Shown here piece after piece: positions 34,750-47,396 of a DNA stretch of 64,000 nucleotides. The position numbers and the translations under genes were made by a program. Within the stretch, counting starts at the first letter, position 1; each line of letters begins with the position of its first letter. The stretch is from Artocarpus heterophyllus. Taxonomy: Eukaryota; Streptophyta; Magnoliopsida; Rosales; Moraceae. The notes below the pieces were generated by a model. The model saw nothing but the letters and a program-made list of their open reading frames with translations, was not told the origin of the DNA and ran no database searches. The stretch lies in assembly GCA_025403435.1 (NCBI GenBank), contig CM046350.1:31215346-31279345 (forward strand), written 5' to 3'.

Positions 34750-36945
34750 ATTTCTTAGGCACAAGTAGAACTGGTACAGCGTATGGGCTCATGCTTTCTC
34801 TCACGTGTCCCTTCTCCATCAACTCACTTACCTGCCGTTGGAGTTCCTTTGTCTCCTCGGGATTACTTCTATAGGCTGGTCGGTTTGGAATTGTAGCTCC
34901 AGGTATGAAGTTGATTTGATGTTCAATCTCGCGGATTGGAGGAAAACCTTGCGGTGTTTCCTCGGGAAAGATTTCCTCATACTCCTGCAAAAGAGAAACA
35001 ACAGAACTATGCAAGGTGGAATCAAGATCGTTAGTGTTTAATAACGCCTCCTTGTACATGAGTAAAATCATCGGCTGATTTGAAAACAAAGCTCTTCTCA
35101 CATCACTCTCTCTTGCATAAAAGTTTGAAAACAAATCTTCTTTTGTACTGGCTCTCTCAATGTTCTCTCCTTTTTTCTCCTTTTTCTCGGCCCCTCTATC
35201 TTTTTTCCCTCTCTGGCCGAACTCTCTCTCTGCACTCCAACACTCATTATTTTCACTCCCTTTCTCTCTCTTTTTCTCATTCTCTCCTTTTTGTTCACTC
35301 TCCTTTTGTAACCAAACTTGATCTTCATGAACATTTTTTGGTGTCATTGGTACAAGAGTGAATCGTCTCTGGTTGTGCACAAGAGAATATTTATTGGTGT
35401 AGCCATCATAATTGACTTGACGATCAAATTGCCATGGTCGACCTAGTAACAAGTGCCCGGCTTCCATTGGAACTACATCGCACAAAACTTCATCTTCGTA
35501 TCTACCAATGCGAAATGAAATTAATGCCTATTTAGTTACCTTCACTTCACCACTATTATTCAACCATTGCAACTTGTAAGGTCGAGGATGTTTGGTCATT
35601 GGCAGCCCTAATTTGTCAAACATAGTACTACTCGCAACGTTCGTACAACTCCCTCCATCTATTATCACACTACATACCTTGTTCTGCACGTGGCACCTAG
35701 TATGAAAAATGTTCTCACGTTGCTCTTCTTCTTCCTCTTTGGCTTGCACACTAAGGGCTCATCGAGTGACCAACAATTCACCTTGGACAGCACACTCCTC
35801 CTCATCCACATCCTCCAATGGTGGCATGGAGTCCTCGTCCGATTCGTCATCCGTAAAAACCTCTCCGTCGTCCCGTAACACCATCACCCTTTTGTTCGGA
35901 CATTGGCTTGAGATGTGACCCCTGCCTTGGCATTTGAAACATTTAATATCACGGTTTCGAGAAGTGGATGAATCATATTTACCCTGGTTTGAAGGGCTAG
36001 CCGTGGCTAGTTTTGGCTAAAACTTTGGCCTAGCAACCAATTTCTCTTCTCTCTTCCCATAATTTGGCTTCCATGAAAAAGGTACCGAACTAACATTCAC
36101 ACGTGAGCTACCCCTCCTCTTGAGCTGCTGCTCTACTGTGATGGCCATGTGCAACATGTCTTCTAACTCTACATAGTGTTACATCTCCACCCTATCTTGA
36201 ATATCCGGATTTAGCCCTTGCAAAAATCTTGCCATGGTTGCTTCTCGATCTTCTTCAACATTGGCTCGTATCATGGCTATTTCCATTTCTTGATAATATT
36301 CCTCCAGACTCCTGTTTCCTTGTCTAAGTCCTTGCAACTTTTTGTACAATTCCCGATAGTAATGGTTGGGTACAAATCGCTTTCTCATCACCGTTTTCAT
36401 CTCCTCCCTTGTCTCAATCGGGTGTTTTCGGTTCCGTCGCCTATTCATTACCAACTGATCCCACCATACAACCGCATAATCAGAGAACTCAATTGCAGCA
36501 ATCTTAACTTTCTTTAACTCTGAATAGTTATGGCAATCAAACACTAGCTCCACTTTCTTCTCCCACTCTAGGTAAGCTCCGGGGTCATTTTCTCTTGGAA
36601 TGGCAGAATCTTCATTTTAATACCTCCCATATTATTGTCTTCCCGGTTCCTATCTTCTCTATTCCCATTTCCATGCCTAAATCTGCCCGTATTTATCGGT
36701 GGTTCCTCCAACTCTTCTAATTCATCTTCCTCTGAAAGATCACATCCACCCCTTCGCCTATTTTGTATGTTTTGTGGCTGCCTATTGCGTGTTCTGGCAT
36801 CAACCTCATCTAATCTCTCATGAATGGGCTCTAGCGCTTGCGTCAATAGCCGTTCCATTTGCCTCATTAATGCTTGCAACTGAAGATTGGGAACGTTTTG
36901 TTGTGGAAGATCATCTTTGGCTTCTCTTTCTTGATTCGGATTCAT
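34750..36945 (-). pseudogene. gag, protease and start of RT of truncated element B3
   Basis: Minus strand from ATG 36945 (MNPNQEREAKDDLPQQNVPN). Gag has a small deletion near 36590 shifting the frame after KMKILPFQ. Knuckle intact at about 35896-35940. TAA (36180), TAG (36017), TGA (35761) and TAG (35528) are all explained by C-to-T or G-to-A changes. Protease DGG is intact. RT is cut after VPVLLVPKK at 34750. The linker has lost the ANEVK segment near 35130. Not functional. Confidence 0.87.
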
Positions 36946-37582
36946 TTTTTTTTTTTAAACCTGCAAAACAACGTTAGATTATAAAGGACCTTACTTCTCT
37001 CCCTCACGTGTTTCACTCTATCACTTGGTCACTCCGTTCACTCGTGTTTCACTCAAATAATTGGCTTTTACCCTTGAATGTTCTCACCACTCTTGCCTTT
37101 TTTTTTTTAACTCGCTTATTCTCTCTTTCAGTTCTTTTGGAATTACACAAACAACAATAAAATCTATCCGGCAACAAATTCAGCAACACGTTTTGATACG
37201 CGGTTCAAAATGAAGCAATTTTTTTTTCCACTGTGGGGTGAGGTCAAATTTGGACACCTGGACACTTAAACAATAAAAAGGAAATAAAAAAATTTTAAGG
37301 AGGGTTTCCAGACTCTTTTTTTTGGATCCTCTTGATTTTTCTTTTCTTTTCTTTTCTTTTCTTCTTCTATTTTTTTTTTTTTTTTTGTGAAATTCGGCAA
37401 AACAAGAATAATAAACCAAGAAACACAAAACAGGAAACTACCACCTAAACTTGAAACCCAAGATACTAGTTACCCGAAACCAAACTAACCAACTTTTTTT
37501 TTTTTGAACGGAATAGAACCTAAGTAATAAATTAGAATTCAAAAACAAATAAGTATAGACAAACCTGAGGCAAGAACCGGGG
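36946..37582 (-). other. Leader of B3
   Basis: About 637 bases homologous to the B1 leader. T runs at 37100-37109 and 37371-37386. No coding signal. Confidence 0.7.
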
Positions 37583-37596
37583 CTATTGATACCAAA

Positions 37597-38375
37597 TGAT
37601 AAGAACCTCGCCAATATACTGACGAAACCTGTTATCAATAAGAAGGAACAAAGACCGTTTCTACTCAAATTTGGATGGAAGTCATCGCGACCTGTTGCTT
37701 ATATCGAAGCAAGAACCTTGGTATATCGAAGACGCCACAATCATGGATGGAAGCTTGATTGATAAGTCAGGTTTGAACGCCCGGATTGATCCGATGAGTT
37801 TGTGTAGTTCGTCAAAGAACCAAAGAAAGAATTTTCTCTCTCAGAAAAATAAACATTCAATGATTCTCCATTAACCTTGGGAACGCCTATTTATAGGCTA
37901 AAATTACAAAATGTTGCCCAAAAAAGAAAAGTTGACAAATTCAAACATAATTACTAAGCCTAAAATAAAAACCAAAAGAAAGGAAAGTCTTAATGGCTGA
38001 TTTTTAGCTATTTACACGCCCAACAATAAAAGGAAAGTGCAATTAATCCTCGTCAACAATTTGCATAAATGATCAGCAAAATAGGAAAGTTTCTGAAAGT
38101 CTTCCATTGACTTGATCTTGCAAAATTTGAGCTGATTTCAATCAGGCTTGACTTATCTGGATTCTTCTAGAACTTGGATCAAATTGACGCACCATTGTGG
38201 TTGACGTGGGCCTGGGTTAATGGGCTTGCACAAATTTTCTTGATTCCAGATTTCGTGAATAAGCCCATTTAGTGCTTCCTTGAATTTCTTAGCTCGGGCT
38301 CTTGTGACTGGTCAAACAGGAATTTGTATTGGGTCAACCACCTTCCATGCATTTGAGCTCCCAAAGTCTCCATCA
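37597..38375 (-). repeat. 5' LTR of B3 (779 bp)
   Basis: Follows PBS 37583-37594 (minus strand TGGTATCAATAG). Full TGATGGAG...TTCTTATCA ends. Four bases (GGGG) separate it from a second B LTR. Confidence 0.92.
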
Positions 38376-38379
38376 GGGG

Positions 38380-39134
38380 TGATAAGAACCTCGCCAATAT
38401 ACTGACGAAACCCGTTATTAATAAGAAGGCACCAAGATCGTTTCTACTTAGATTTGGATGGAAGTCACCGTGACCCGTTGCTTATATCGAAGCATGAACC
38501 TTGGTATATCGTAGACGCCACAATCAAGGATGGAAAGCTTGATTGATAAGTCGGGGTTGAACGCTCGGATTGATCCGAAGAGTTCATGCAGTTCGTCAAA
38601 GAACCAAAGATTGAATTATTTCTCTCATAAAATAAACATTCATCCTTTTCATTAACCTTGGAAACGCCTATTTATAGGCCAAAATTAAAAAGTGTTGCCC
38701 AAAAAGAAAAGTTGACAAATTCAAACATAATTACTAAGCTTAAAATAAAAACCAAAAGAAAGGAAAGTCTTAATGGCTGATTTTCAGCCATTTACACGCC
38801 CAACAATTAAAGGAAAGTGCAAATAATCCGCATGTGTGCCAAAATGGGAAAGTTTCCAAAATTCTTCCATTGACTTGATCTTGCAAAATTTGAGCTGATT
38901 TCAAGCTTGACTCATCCAGATTCTTCTAGAACTTGGATCGAATTGACACACCGTTGTGGTTGACGTGGGCCTGGGTCAATGGGCTTGCGCAAATTTTCTT
39001 GATTCCAAATTTCGTGAATCAGCCCATTTAGTGCTTCCTTGAATTTCTTAGCTCGGGCTCTTGTGACTGGTCCAACAGGAACTTGTATTGGGTCAACCAC
39101 CTTCCATGCATTTCAGCTCCCTAAGTCTCCATCA
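38380..39134 (-). repeat. Second B-type LTR, solo, 755 bp
   Basis: Complete LTR (TGATAAGAAC left, CTCCATCA right) in the same orientation as the B3 LTR, with only GGGG between them. No clear 5-bp TSD: AGGGG on the left, GGTGG on the right. It abuts family E gag at 39135. Confidence 0.9.
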
Positions 39135-39566
39135 GGTGGGATGATAACTTAGGAAGCATCAAGGTGAAGATTCCGTCCTTCCAAGGGAAAAATGATCCTG
39201 AGGTGTATCTAGAGTGCGAGAAAAGGATGGAAATGGTCTTCGATTGCCACAACTACACTGAGTTGAAAAAGGTAAAGCTCGCAGCAATTGAATTCACTGA
39301 CTATGCTATTGTTTGGTGGGATCAGTTGTTGGAGGATAGAAGAAGAAACGGAGAGTGAATTGTTGAGACATGGGAGGAAATGAAAGCAACCATGCGCAGA
39401 CGATTCATCCCTAGTTACGACCATAGGGAGTTCTACAACAAGCTCCAACGCCTTACACAAGGTAATAGGAGTGTTGATGAATATCATAAAGAGATGGAGG
39501 TCGCCATGATCCATGCAAATGTAGTGGAGGTCTGGGAGGCCACTATGGCTAGGTTCTTGCACGGTT
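39135..39566 (+). pseudogene. gag of second E element (E2), first part
   Basis: Capsid segment LGSIKVKIPSFQGKNDPEVY, WWDQLLEDRR, a TGA near 39357, then RSVDEYHKEMEV and RFLHGL. The N-terminus is missing. Interrupted at 39566 by a solo B LTR and resumes at 40359 (REIADVVEMQ). Confidence 0.85.
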
Positions 39567-40353
39567 TGATGGAGACTTAGGGAGCTCAAATGCATGGAAG
39601 GTGGTTGACCCAATATAAGATCCTGTTGGACCAGTCACATGAGCCCGAGCTAAGAAATTCAAGGAAGCACTAAATGGGCTGATTCACGAAATCTAGAATC
39701 AAGAAAATTTGTGCAAGCCCATTGACCCAGGCCACGTCAACCACAATGGTGTGTCAATTTGATCCAAGTTCTAGAAGAATCCGGATGAGTCAAGCTTGAA
39801 ATCAGCTCAAATTTTGCAAGATCAAGTCAATGGAAGAATTTCGGAAACTTTCCCATTATTGGTACACATGCGGCTGATCATTTGTGCAAATTGTTGACGA
39901 GGATTAATTGCACTTTCCTTTAATTGTTGGGCGTGTAAATGGCTGAAAATCAGCCATTAAGACTTTCCTTTCTTTTGGTTTTTATTTTAGGCTTAGTAAT
40001 TATGTTTGAATTTGTCAACTTTTCTTTTTGGGCAACACTTTGTGATTTTGGCCTATAAATAGGCGTTTCCAAGGTTAATGAAGGATTGATGAATGTTTAT
40101 TTTTCTGAGAGAGAAAATTCTTTCTTTGGTTCTTTGATGAACTACACGAACTCATCGGATCAATCCGAGCGTTCAACCGTGACTTATCAATCAAGCTTTC
40201 CATCCTTGATTGTGGCATCTAAAATATATCAAGGTTCTTGCTTTGATGTAAGCAACGGGTCACGGTGACTTCCATCCAAATCTGAGTAGAAACGGTCTTG
40301 GTGCCTTCTTATTGATAATGGGTTTCGTCAGTATATTGGCGAGGTTCTTATCA
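39567..40353 (+). mobile_element. Solo LTR, family B (plus), TSD CGGTT
   Basis: 787 bp from TGATGGAGACTTAGG to GAGGTTCTTATCA, flanked by perfect CGGTT (39562-39566 and 40354-40358). Inserted in E2 gag, whose homology continues across. TATAAATA at about 40062-40069; hairpin at about 39940-39960. The CR-tail frame is broken (CCCAATATAAGATCCTG and TAG codons). Confidence 0.95.
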
Positions 40354-40358
40354 CGGTT

Positions 40359-41215
40359 TACACCGTGAGATTGCAGATGTGGTAGAAATACAATGTGGAG
40401 CTGACAGATATGGTGCACCAAGCCATCAAAGTGGAGCAGCAGTTGAAGCTAAGAAACATGGCTAGGAGGGGATCTAGCATGGCTACCTCAAACACATAAA
40501 GACCAGCCCCTAAACGGGATGAATTTCCAGCAAACAGGCTAAAGACCGAGCCCTCTAAAGATGCCTAACAAGTTGGTGCACCTCAACAAGGTAACATTTA
40601 ATTTTCTACCTCAAAAAGTCGTGACATTAAGTGCTTTAAATGTCAAGGCAGGGGTCACATATCTTGCGAATGTCCAAACAAGAGAGGAATGGTGATTACA
40701 GCTCAAGGAGAGATCGTTTCAGAGGATGATGAAGAAGAAGAAGTAGATGACATGCCACCTTTCGAAGATGCCTATGAAGGGGAGTGTGCTACAGTTGGAG
40801 AGTCATTAGTGGCAAAATGAGCCCTCAGTGCACAGGCTAAAGAAGAAGAGAATAAGCAGCTAGAGAATTTGTTTCATACATGGTGTTTTGTGAATAGCAA
40901 GGTTTATAGTGTGATAATAGATGGTGGAAGTTGCACAAATGTGGCTATCACCGAGTTAGTGGAGAAATTGGTGTTACCTACCTTGAAGCGTCTAAGGCCA
41001 TACCGGTTTCAATGGCTGAATGATTGTGGTGAGATCAAGGTTACTTAAATGGTGATGGTGGTGTTTTCTATTGGAAAGTATGAAGACAAAGTGCTTTGTG
41101 ATGTTGTTCCCATGCATACATGTCACCTCATGTTGGGAAGACCGTGACAGTTCGATCGACAAACCACACATGATGGTTTCACCAATAGGTACTCTTTTAC
41201 CATGAATAAATAGCC
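40359..41215 (+). pseudogene. gag C-terminus and protease of E2
   Basis: Intact CCHC knuckle CFKCQGRGHISCEC (40632-40673), acidic region, protease [11 protein letters not shown] near 40915 and HLMLGRP near 41126. Stops include TAA near 40497, TAA 40565, TGA 40817, TAA 41045, TGA replacing Trp near 41144 and TAG 41211. Strongly decayed. Confidence 0.85.
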
Positions 41216-42870
41216 AATGTCACTTGTACCATTGACTCCAAAACAAGTTCTTGAAGATCAATTAAAAATGCAGAGAGTGAGTGAACATAAGAGAAAAGAA
41301 AAAGAGAGGAGAGAAAAAAAGAGTGTGAAAAATAAGAGAGAAAAAGAGAAAGGAGAGAGTTCAACCTTAATGCGTGCGAGAGGAAAAATACAATTTCATT
41401 GAAAAGAAAAGTGGGATCAAGAGAGCTTTAATTTCCCATCAGCCCCTTATAGTACTAATGTACAAGGAGGCCCTTTTAAACACTAATGATCTCGCTGGTT
41501 CTTTGCCAAGCAATGTTGTTTCCCTTTTGTAGGAGTTCGAGGATGTATTTCCTGCTGAGTTGCCTTCAGGCTTACCTCCAATTCAAGGAATTGAGCATCA
41601 AATTGACTTCATACCTGGTGCTTCAATTCCAAATCGGCCTACCTATAGGAGTAATCCTGAGGAGGCAAGGGAACTTCTAAGACAAGTAGGTGAGTTATTG
41701 GAGAAGGGATATGTGCATGAAAGCATGAGTCCTTGTGTGGTTCCAGTGTTGCTAGTGCCTAAGAAGGATGGGACATGGAGAATGTGTGTAGACTACCGAG
41801 CCATCAATAACATTACGGTAAAGTATTGTCATCCCATTCCTAGACTAGATGATATGCTGGATGAATTGCATGGTTCTTGCATGTATCTTGTGTTTTTACC
41901 AAGATTGATCTTAAGAGTGGATATCACCAAATTAGGATGAAGGAAGGTGATGAGTGGAAAACTGCATTTAAAACAAAATATGGTTTGTATGAATGGTTAG
42001 TTATGCCTTTCGGATTAACTAATGTGCCTAGCACTTTCATGAGACTTATGAACCTTGTTTTGCGTGCTTACATTGGTCAATTTGTAGTTGTCTACTTTGA
42101 TGATATCCTGATTTATAGCAAAAACTTGGATGATCATGTTGAACATTTAAAACTTGTTTTAGATGTTTTAAGGAAAGAAAAGTTGTTTGCTAACTTCAAG
42201 AAATGTACCCTTTGCACATATAAGCTTGTATTTCTTGGTTTTGTTGTAAGTGCTCAAGGTATACAGGTTGATGAGGAAAAGGAGAAGGCAATCCAAGTTT
42301 GGCCAACTCCTACAACCATAATACAGGTGAGAAGTTTCCATGTCTTGGCTAGTTTCTACCGACATTTTGTTAGGGATTTTAGTAGCCTTGTCGCACCTTT
42401 GACTGAAGTCATCAAGAAGAATGTTCCATTTAAGTGGGGAGAGGAACAAGAAAAGGCATTCAAACTGATCAAGGAGAAGTTAACAAATGCACCTCTACTT
42501 GTTTTACCTTACTTCACTAAAATATTTGAAATTGAGTGTGATGCTTCAGGTACAGGTATTGGGGGCTTTTTGGTGTATGAAGGATGACCGGTTGCATACT
42601 TTAGTGAAAAGTTGAGTGGGGCAGCTCCAATTATCCCACATATGATAAGGAGATGTATGCATTGGTTAGAATTGTAGAGACTTGGCAGCACTATCTTTGG
42701 CCGAAGGAGTTTGTGATTCACACGGATCATGAATCCTTGAATCATTTGAAGGGGCAGCACAAATTGAATAAACGCCATGCCAAGTGGGTAGAATTCATTG
42801 AGACATTCCCATATGTGATCATATACAAGCAAGGTAAGGAAAACGTAGTTGCCAATGCACTATCTTACTT
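41216..42870 (+). pseudogene. Reverse transcriptase and RNase H of E2
   Basis: Linker with Lys/Glu runs, a stop near 41400, then RT from [15 protein letters not shown] (41560). A short duplication around 41870-41890 (TCTTGCATGTATCTTGTG) shifts the frame. YFDD is intact (42093-42104). RNase H ECDASGTG is followed by TGA near 42585 (CGA in relatives) and a shift near 42630; the end reads NVVANALS where relatives have VADALSRR, so the last catalytic Asp is Asn. Confidence 0.87.
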
Positions 42871-44128
42871 TCAACCATTGATTGTAAGTTGCTTGGATTT
42901 GAGTACATTAAAGAATTGTATGCATCGGATTCTGATTTTGGAGTTGTGTTTAAAGATTGCACAAAGGGGGCATGTGGGAAATACTACTTACATGAGGGTT
43001 TCTTGTTTCGAGAAAATAAACTTTGCATTCCTCATTCTTCTTTGCGTGAGTTGTTAGTTAGGGAAGCACATGGCGGTGTTGATGGGGCACTTTGGAATAG
43101 CTAAGACTTTAGGTGTCTTGCATGAGTGTTTCTTTTGGCCACATGTCAAGCGTGATGTTGAGAGGATTTGTGGGAGATGCATTACATGTAGACAAGCTAA
43201 GTCTAGGCTGCAACCACATGGGTTATATACTCCACTTCCTATTCCTAGAGAACCTTGGGTTGACATCTCTATGGACTTTGTGTTGTGGTTACCCAGGATT
43301 AAGAAGGGGGAGATTCTATGTTTGTGGTAGTTGATAGGTTTTCCAAGATGGCACATTTCATTGCATGTCATAAAACCAATGACGCATCACATATAGCCGA
43401 TTTGTTTTGTCAAGGAGATTGTTAGATTGTATGGCATGCCTAGGAGTATTGTTTCTGATAGAGATGCAAAGTTCTTGAGTTACTTTTTGAAGACCTTGTG
43501 GCAAAGTTGCGGACTAAAATATTATTTTCTACTACTTGCCACCCGCAGACTGATGGTCAAATAGAAGTAGTAAACTGGACTTTATCTTCTCTATTACGTG
43601 CTGTCATTCAAAAGAATTTGAAAACTTGGGAAGATTGTTTGCCGCATGTTGAATTTGCTTATAATAGAAGTGTTTATTCTGCAACTAAGTTTTCACTGTT
43701 TGAAGTTGTTTATGGTTTTAATCCATTGACTCCTTTGGATTTAACTCCTTTACCTTTGAATGAATGAGTTAACTTAGATGGCAAGAAAAAAGCTAATTGT
43801 TTTAGGTAAATTTACGAGAAGGTGAGACAAAACATAGAGAGGCATACCGAGCAATATGCAAGACAAGCCAATAAGGACCGCAAGCAGGTGGTGTTTGAAG
43901 CAAGAGATTGGGTGTGGCTGCACTTGAGAAAGGAACGTTTCCCCTAACAAAGGCGTTCAAAACTCCTTCCGAGGGGTGATGGACCGTTTCAAGTGTTGGA
44001 ACGCATTAATGACAATGCCTACAAACTTCATTTACCAGGTGAGTATGGTGTTAGTGCTAGTTTTAATGTTTTTGACTTAACTTCTTTTGATGTAGGTGTC
44101 GATTTGAGGACAAATCCTTCTCAAGAAG
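42871..44128 (+). pseudogene. Integrase of E2
   Basis: HHCC region ([21 protein letters not shown]), core start [15 protein letters not shown] followed by frame errors near 43310 and 43410, SDRDAKF near 43460, third motif [13 protein letters not shown] (Glu kept; 43498-43767 open). The C-terminus decays to [10 protein letters not shown] at 44128. There it is joined, with no LTR, to family B gag. The purine tract and LTR are missing. Confidence 0.87.
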
Positions 44129-45256
44129 GGTCAGTTGCAAGCATTAATGAGGCAAATTGAACGGTTGTTGACGCGAGCACTAGAGCCCATTCAGGAGAGA
44201 TAAGATGAGGTTGATGCTTGAACACGTAATAGGCAGCCACAAAACAAGCAAAATAGGTGGAGGGGTGGATGTGATCTTTTGGAGGAAGATGAATTAGAAG
44301 AGTTGGAGGAACCACCGATAAATAGGGGCAGATTTAGGCGTGGAAATGGGAATATAGAAGCTAGGGACTGGGAAGACAATAATATGGGAGGTATTGAAAT
44401 GAAGATGCTGCCATTCCAAGGGAAAAATGACCCCAAAGCTTACCTAGAGTGGGAGAAGAAAGTGGAGCTAGTGTTTGATTGTCATAACTACTCAGAGTTA
44501 AAGAAAGTTAAACTTGTAGAAATTGAGTTCTTTGATTATGCGGTTGTATGGTGGGATCAGCTGGTAATGCATAGGCGACAGAACGGAGAACACCCGATTG
44601 AGACATGGGAGGAGATGAAAACGGTGATGAGAAAGTGATTTGTGCCCAGCCATTACTATCGGGAATTGTACAAAAAGTTGCAAGGACTGACACAAGGAAA
44701 TAGGAGTGTAGAGGAATATTATCAAGAAATGGAAATAGCCATGATACGAGCCAATGTTGAAGAAGATCGAGAAGCAACCATGGCAAGATTTTTGCAAGGG
44801 CTAAATCCAGATATTCAAGATAGGGTGGAGATGCAACACTACGTAGAATTAGAAGACATGTTGTACATGGCCATCATAGTAGAGCGGCAGCACAAGAGGA
44901 GGGGTTGCTCACGTGCAAATGTTAGCTCGGGGCCTTCTTCATGGAAGCCGAATTATGGGAAGAGAGAAGAGAAATCGGTCACTAGGCCTAAGTTCGAACC
45001 AAAACCAGCCATGGCTAGCCCTTCAAACCAAGGTAAACATAATTCATCCACTTCTCGAAACCGTGATATTAAATGTTTCAAATGCCAAGGCAGGGGTCAA
45101 ATCTCAAGCCAATGTTCGAACAAAAGGGTGATGGTGTTACGGGATGACGGAGAGGTTGTTACTAACGACGAATCAGACGAGGACTCCATGCCACCATTGG
45201 AGGACGTGGATGAGGAGGAGTATGCTGCCCAAGGTGAATTGTTGGTCACTCGATGA
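44129..45256 (+). pseudogene. gag of element B4
   Basis: Starts abruptly inside gag at [20 protein letters not shown], the equivalent of about residue 25 of B1 gag, fused to the E2 integrase end. Capsid and CFKCQGRGQISSQC knuckle follow; the His of CCHC is Gln (GQISS), so zinc binding should fail. TGA at about 44636 and 45254 both replace CGA. Confidence 0.88.
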
Positions 45257-46721
45257 GCCCTTAGTGTGCAAGCCAAAGAGGAAGAAGAAGAGCAATGTGA
45301 GAACATTTTTCATAATAGGTGCCACAAGTGGAACAAGGTTTGTAGTGTGATAGTAGATGGAGGGAGTTGTACAAACGTTGGTAGCACTACTATGGTTGGC
45401 AAATTTAGGGCTGCCAATGACCAAACATCCTCGACCTTACAAGTTGCAATGGCTGAATAATAGTAGTGAAATAAAGGTAACTAAATAGGCATTAATTTCA
45501 TTTCGCATTGGTAGATATGAAGACGAAGTTTTGTACGATGTAGTCCCAATGCAAGCCAGACACTTGTTACTAGGTCGACCATGGCAATTTGATCGTCGAG
45601 TCAAACATGATGGCTACACCAACAAATATTCTCTTGTGCACAACCAGAGACCATCCACTCTTGTACCAATGACACCTAAACAGGTTCATGAAGATCAAGT
45701 GTGGTTACAAAAGGAGAGTGAACAAAAAGGAGAGAATGAGAAAAAGAGAGAGAAAGGGAGTGAAAAAAATGAGTGTTGGAGTGCAGAGAGAGAGTTCGGC
45801 CAGAGAGGGAAAAAAGATAGAGGGGCCGAGAAAAAGGAGAGAAAAGGAGAGAACATTGAGAGAGCCAATACAAAAGAAGATTCGGCCAATGAGGTAAAAA
45901 TAGAGAGAAAAACAAACTTTTATGCAAGAGAGAGTGATGTGAGAAGAGCTTTGTTTTCTAATCAACTGATGATTTTACTCATGTACAAGGAGACGTTATT
46001 AAACACTAATGATCTTGATTCCACCTTGCATAGTTCTATTGTTTCTCTTTTGTAGGAATATGAGGATATCTTTCCCGAGGAAACACCGCAAGGTTTACCT
46101 CCAATCCGCGGAATTGAACATCAAATCAACTTCATACCTGGAGCTACAACTCCAAATCGACCAGCCTATAGGAGTAATCCCGAGGAGACAAAGGAACTCC
46201 AATGGCAGGTAAGTGAGTTGATGAAGAAGGGGTACGTGAGAGAAAGCATGAGCCCATGCGCTGTACCAGTTCTACTTGTGCCTAAGAAATATGGGACTTG
46301 GAGGATGTGTGTTGATTGCCAAGCCATCAACAACATCACGGTAAAGTATCGACATCCCATTCCTCGCTTGGATGACATGTTAGATGAATTGCATGGTGCT
46401 TGTGTATTTTCTAAAATTGATCTAAAAAGTGGATATCATCAAATTCGCATGAAAGAGGTAGACGAGTGGAAGACGGCTTTCAAAGCAAAACAAGGTTTGT
46501 ATGAGTGGTCGGTAATGCCTTTCGGTTTAACCGATGCACCTAGCACAATTATGCGTTTAATGAACCATGTTTTGCGAGCTTTTATTGGGAAATTTGTCGT
46601 TGTTTATTTTGATGATATCTTGATCTATAGCAGTAATTTGGATGATCATATTGAACATTTGAAACTTGTTTTAGATGTTTTACGGAAGGAAAAGTTGTAT
46701 GCTAATCTTAAGAAGTGTAAA
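45257..46721 (+). pseudogene. Protease and partial RT of B4
   Basis: Protease [15 protein letters not shown], then a one-base insertion near 45405, TAG near 45487 (CAG in relatives), [13 protein letters not shown], linker, TAG near 46054 (from CAG), and RT from MKKGYVRESMSP to YFDD (about 46605) and NLKKC. RT is cut at about 46721, where it joins integrase sequence. Confidence 0.87.
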
Positions 46722-47282
46722 TAGGACTTTGTCAACCTTCTTAAGAGCAATCATCAGGAAGAATATTAAAACATGGGAAGACTGTTTACCACATGTTGAG
46801 TTTGCATATAATTGCTCTGTCCATTCTGCTACTAAGTATTCACCTTTTGAAATTGTTTATGGTTTTAATCCTTTGTCTCCATTGGAATTATCACCACTAC
46901 CTGTTTCTGAGCGTGTTAATTTAGATGGCAAAAGAAAGGCTGACTTTGTTAAACAGATTCATGAGAAAGCAAGACTCAACATTGAGCGAAGAACAAAACA
47001 ATATGAAAAGTAAGCCAACAAGGGGTGACACAAGCTGATTTTCAAACCCGGAGACTGGGTGTGGTTGCACTTCAGAAAGGAGTGTTTTCTGGAATAAAGA
47101 AAATCAAAGTTGTTACCGCGGGGAGATGGTCCATTTCAAGTCCTTAAACGAATTAATGACAATGCTTACAAGTTGGATTTGCAAGGTGAGTATAATGTAA
47201 GTACTACCTTCAATGTTTCTGATTTGAGTCCTTTTGATGCAGAGTCTGATTTGAGGACAAATCCTTATCAAGAGGAAGGGAA
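46722..47282 (+). pseudogene. Integrase C-terminal part of B4 after internal deletion
   Basis: Begins inside [12 protein letters not shown], so the end of RT, all of RNase H and most of integrase (about 1.4 kb relative to B1) are gone. The C-terminal domain to [12 protein letters not shown] is recognisable, with TAA near 47010 and 47095. Confidence 0.87.
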
Positions 47283-47396
47283 TACTTAGGGAGCTCAAAA
47301 GCATGGAAGGTGGTTGACCCAATACAAGTTCTTGTTGGACCAGTCACAAGAGCCCGAGCTAAGAAATTCAAGGAAGCACTAAATGGGCTGATTCAC
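47283..47396 (+). repeat. B-type LTR start, truncated (B4 3' LTR)
   Basis: Directly follows GAGGAAGGGAAT; the first bases (TGATGGAG) are lost, leaving ACTTAGGGAGC. It includes the CR-tail start and ends at GGGCTGATTCAC, where an opposite-strand LTR begins. Confidence 0.87.
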
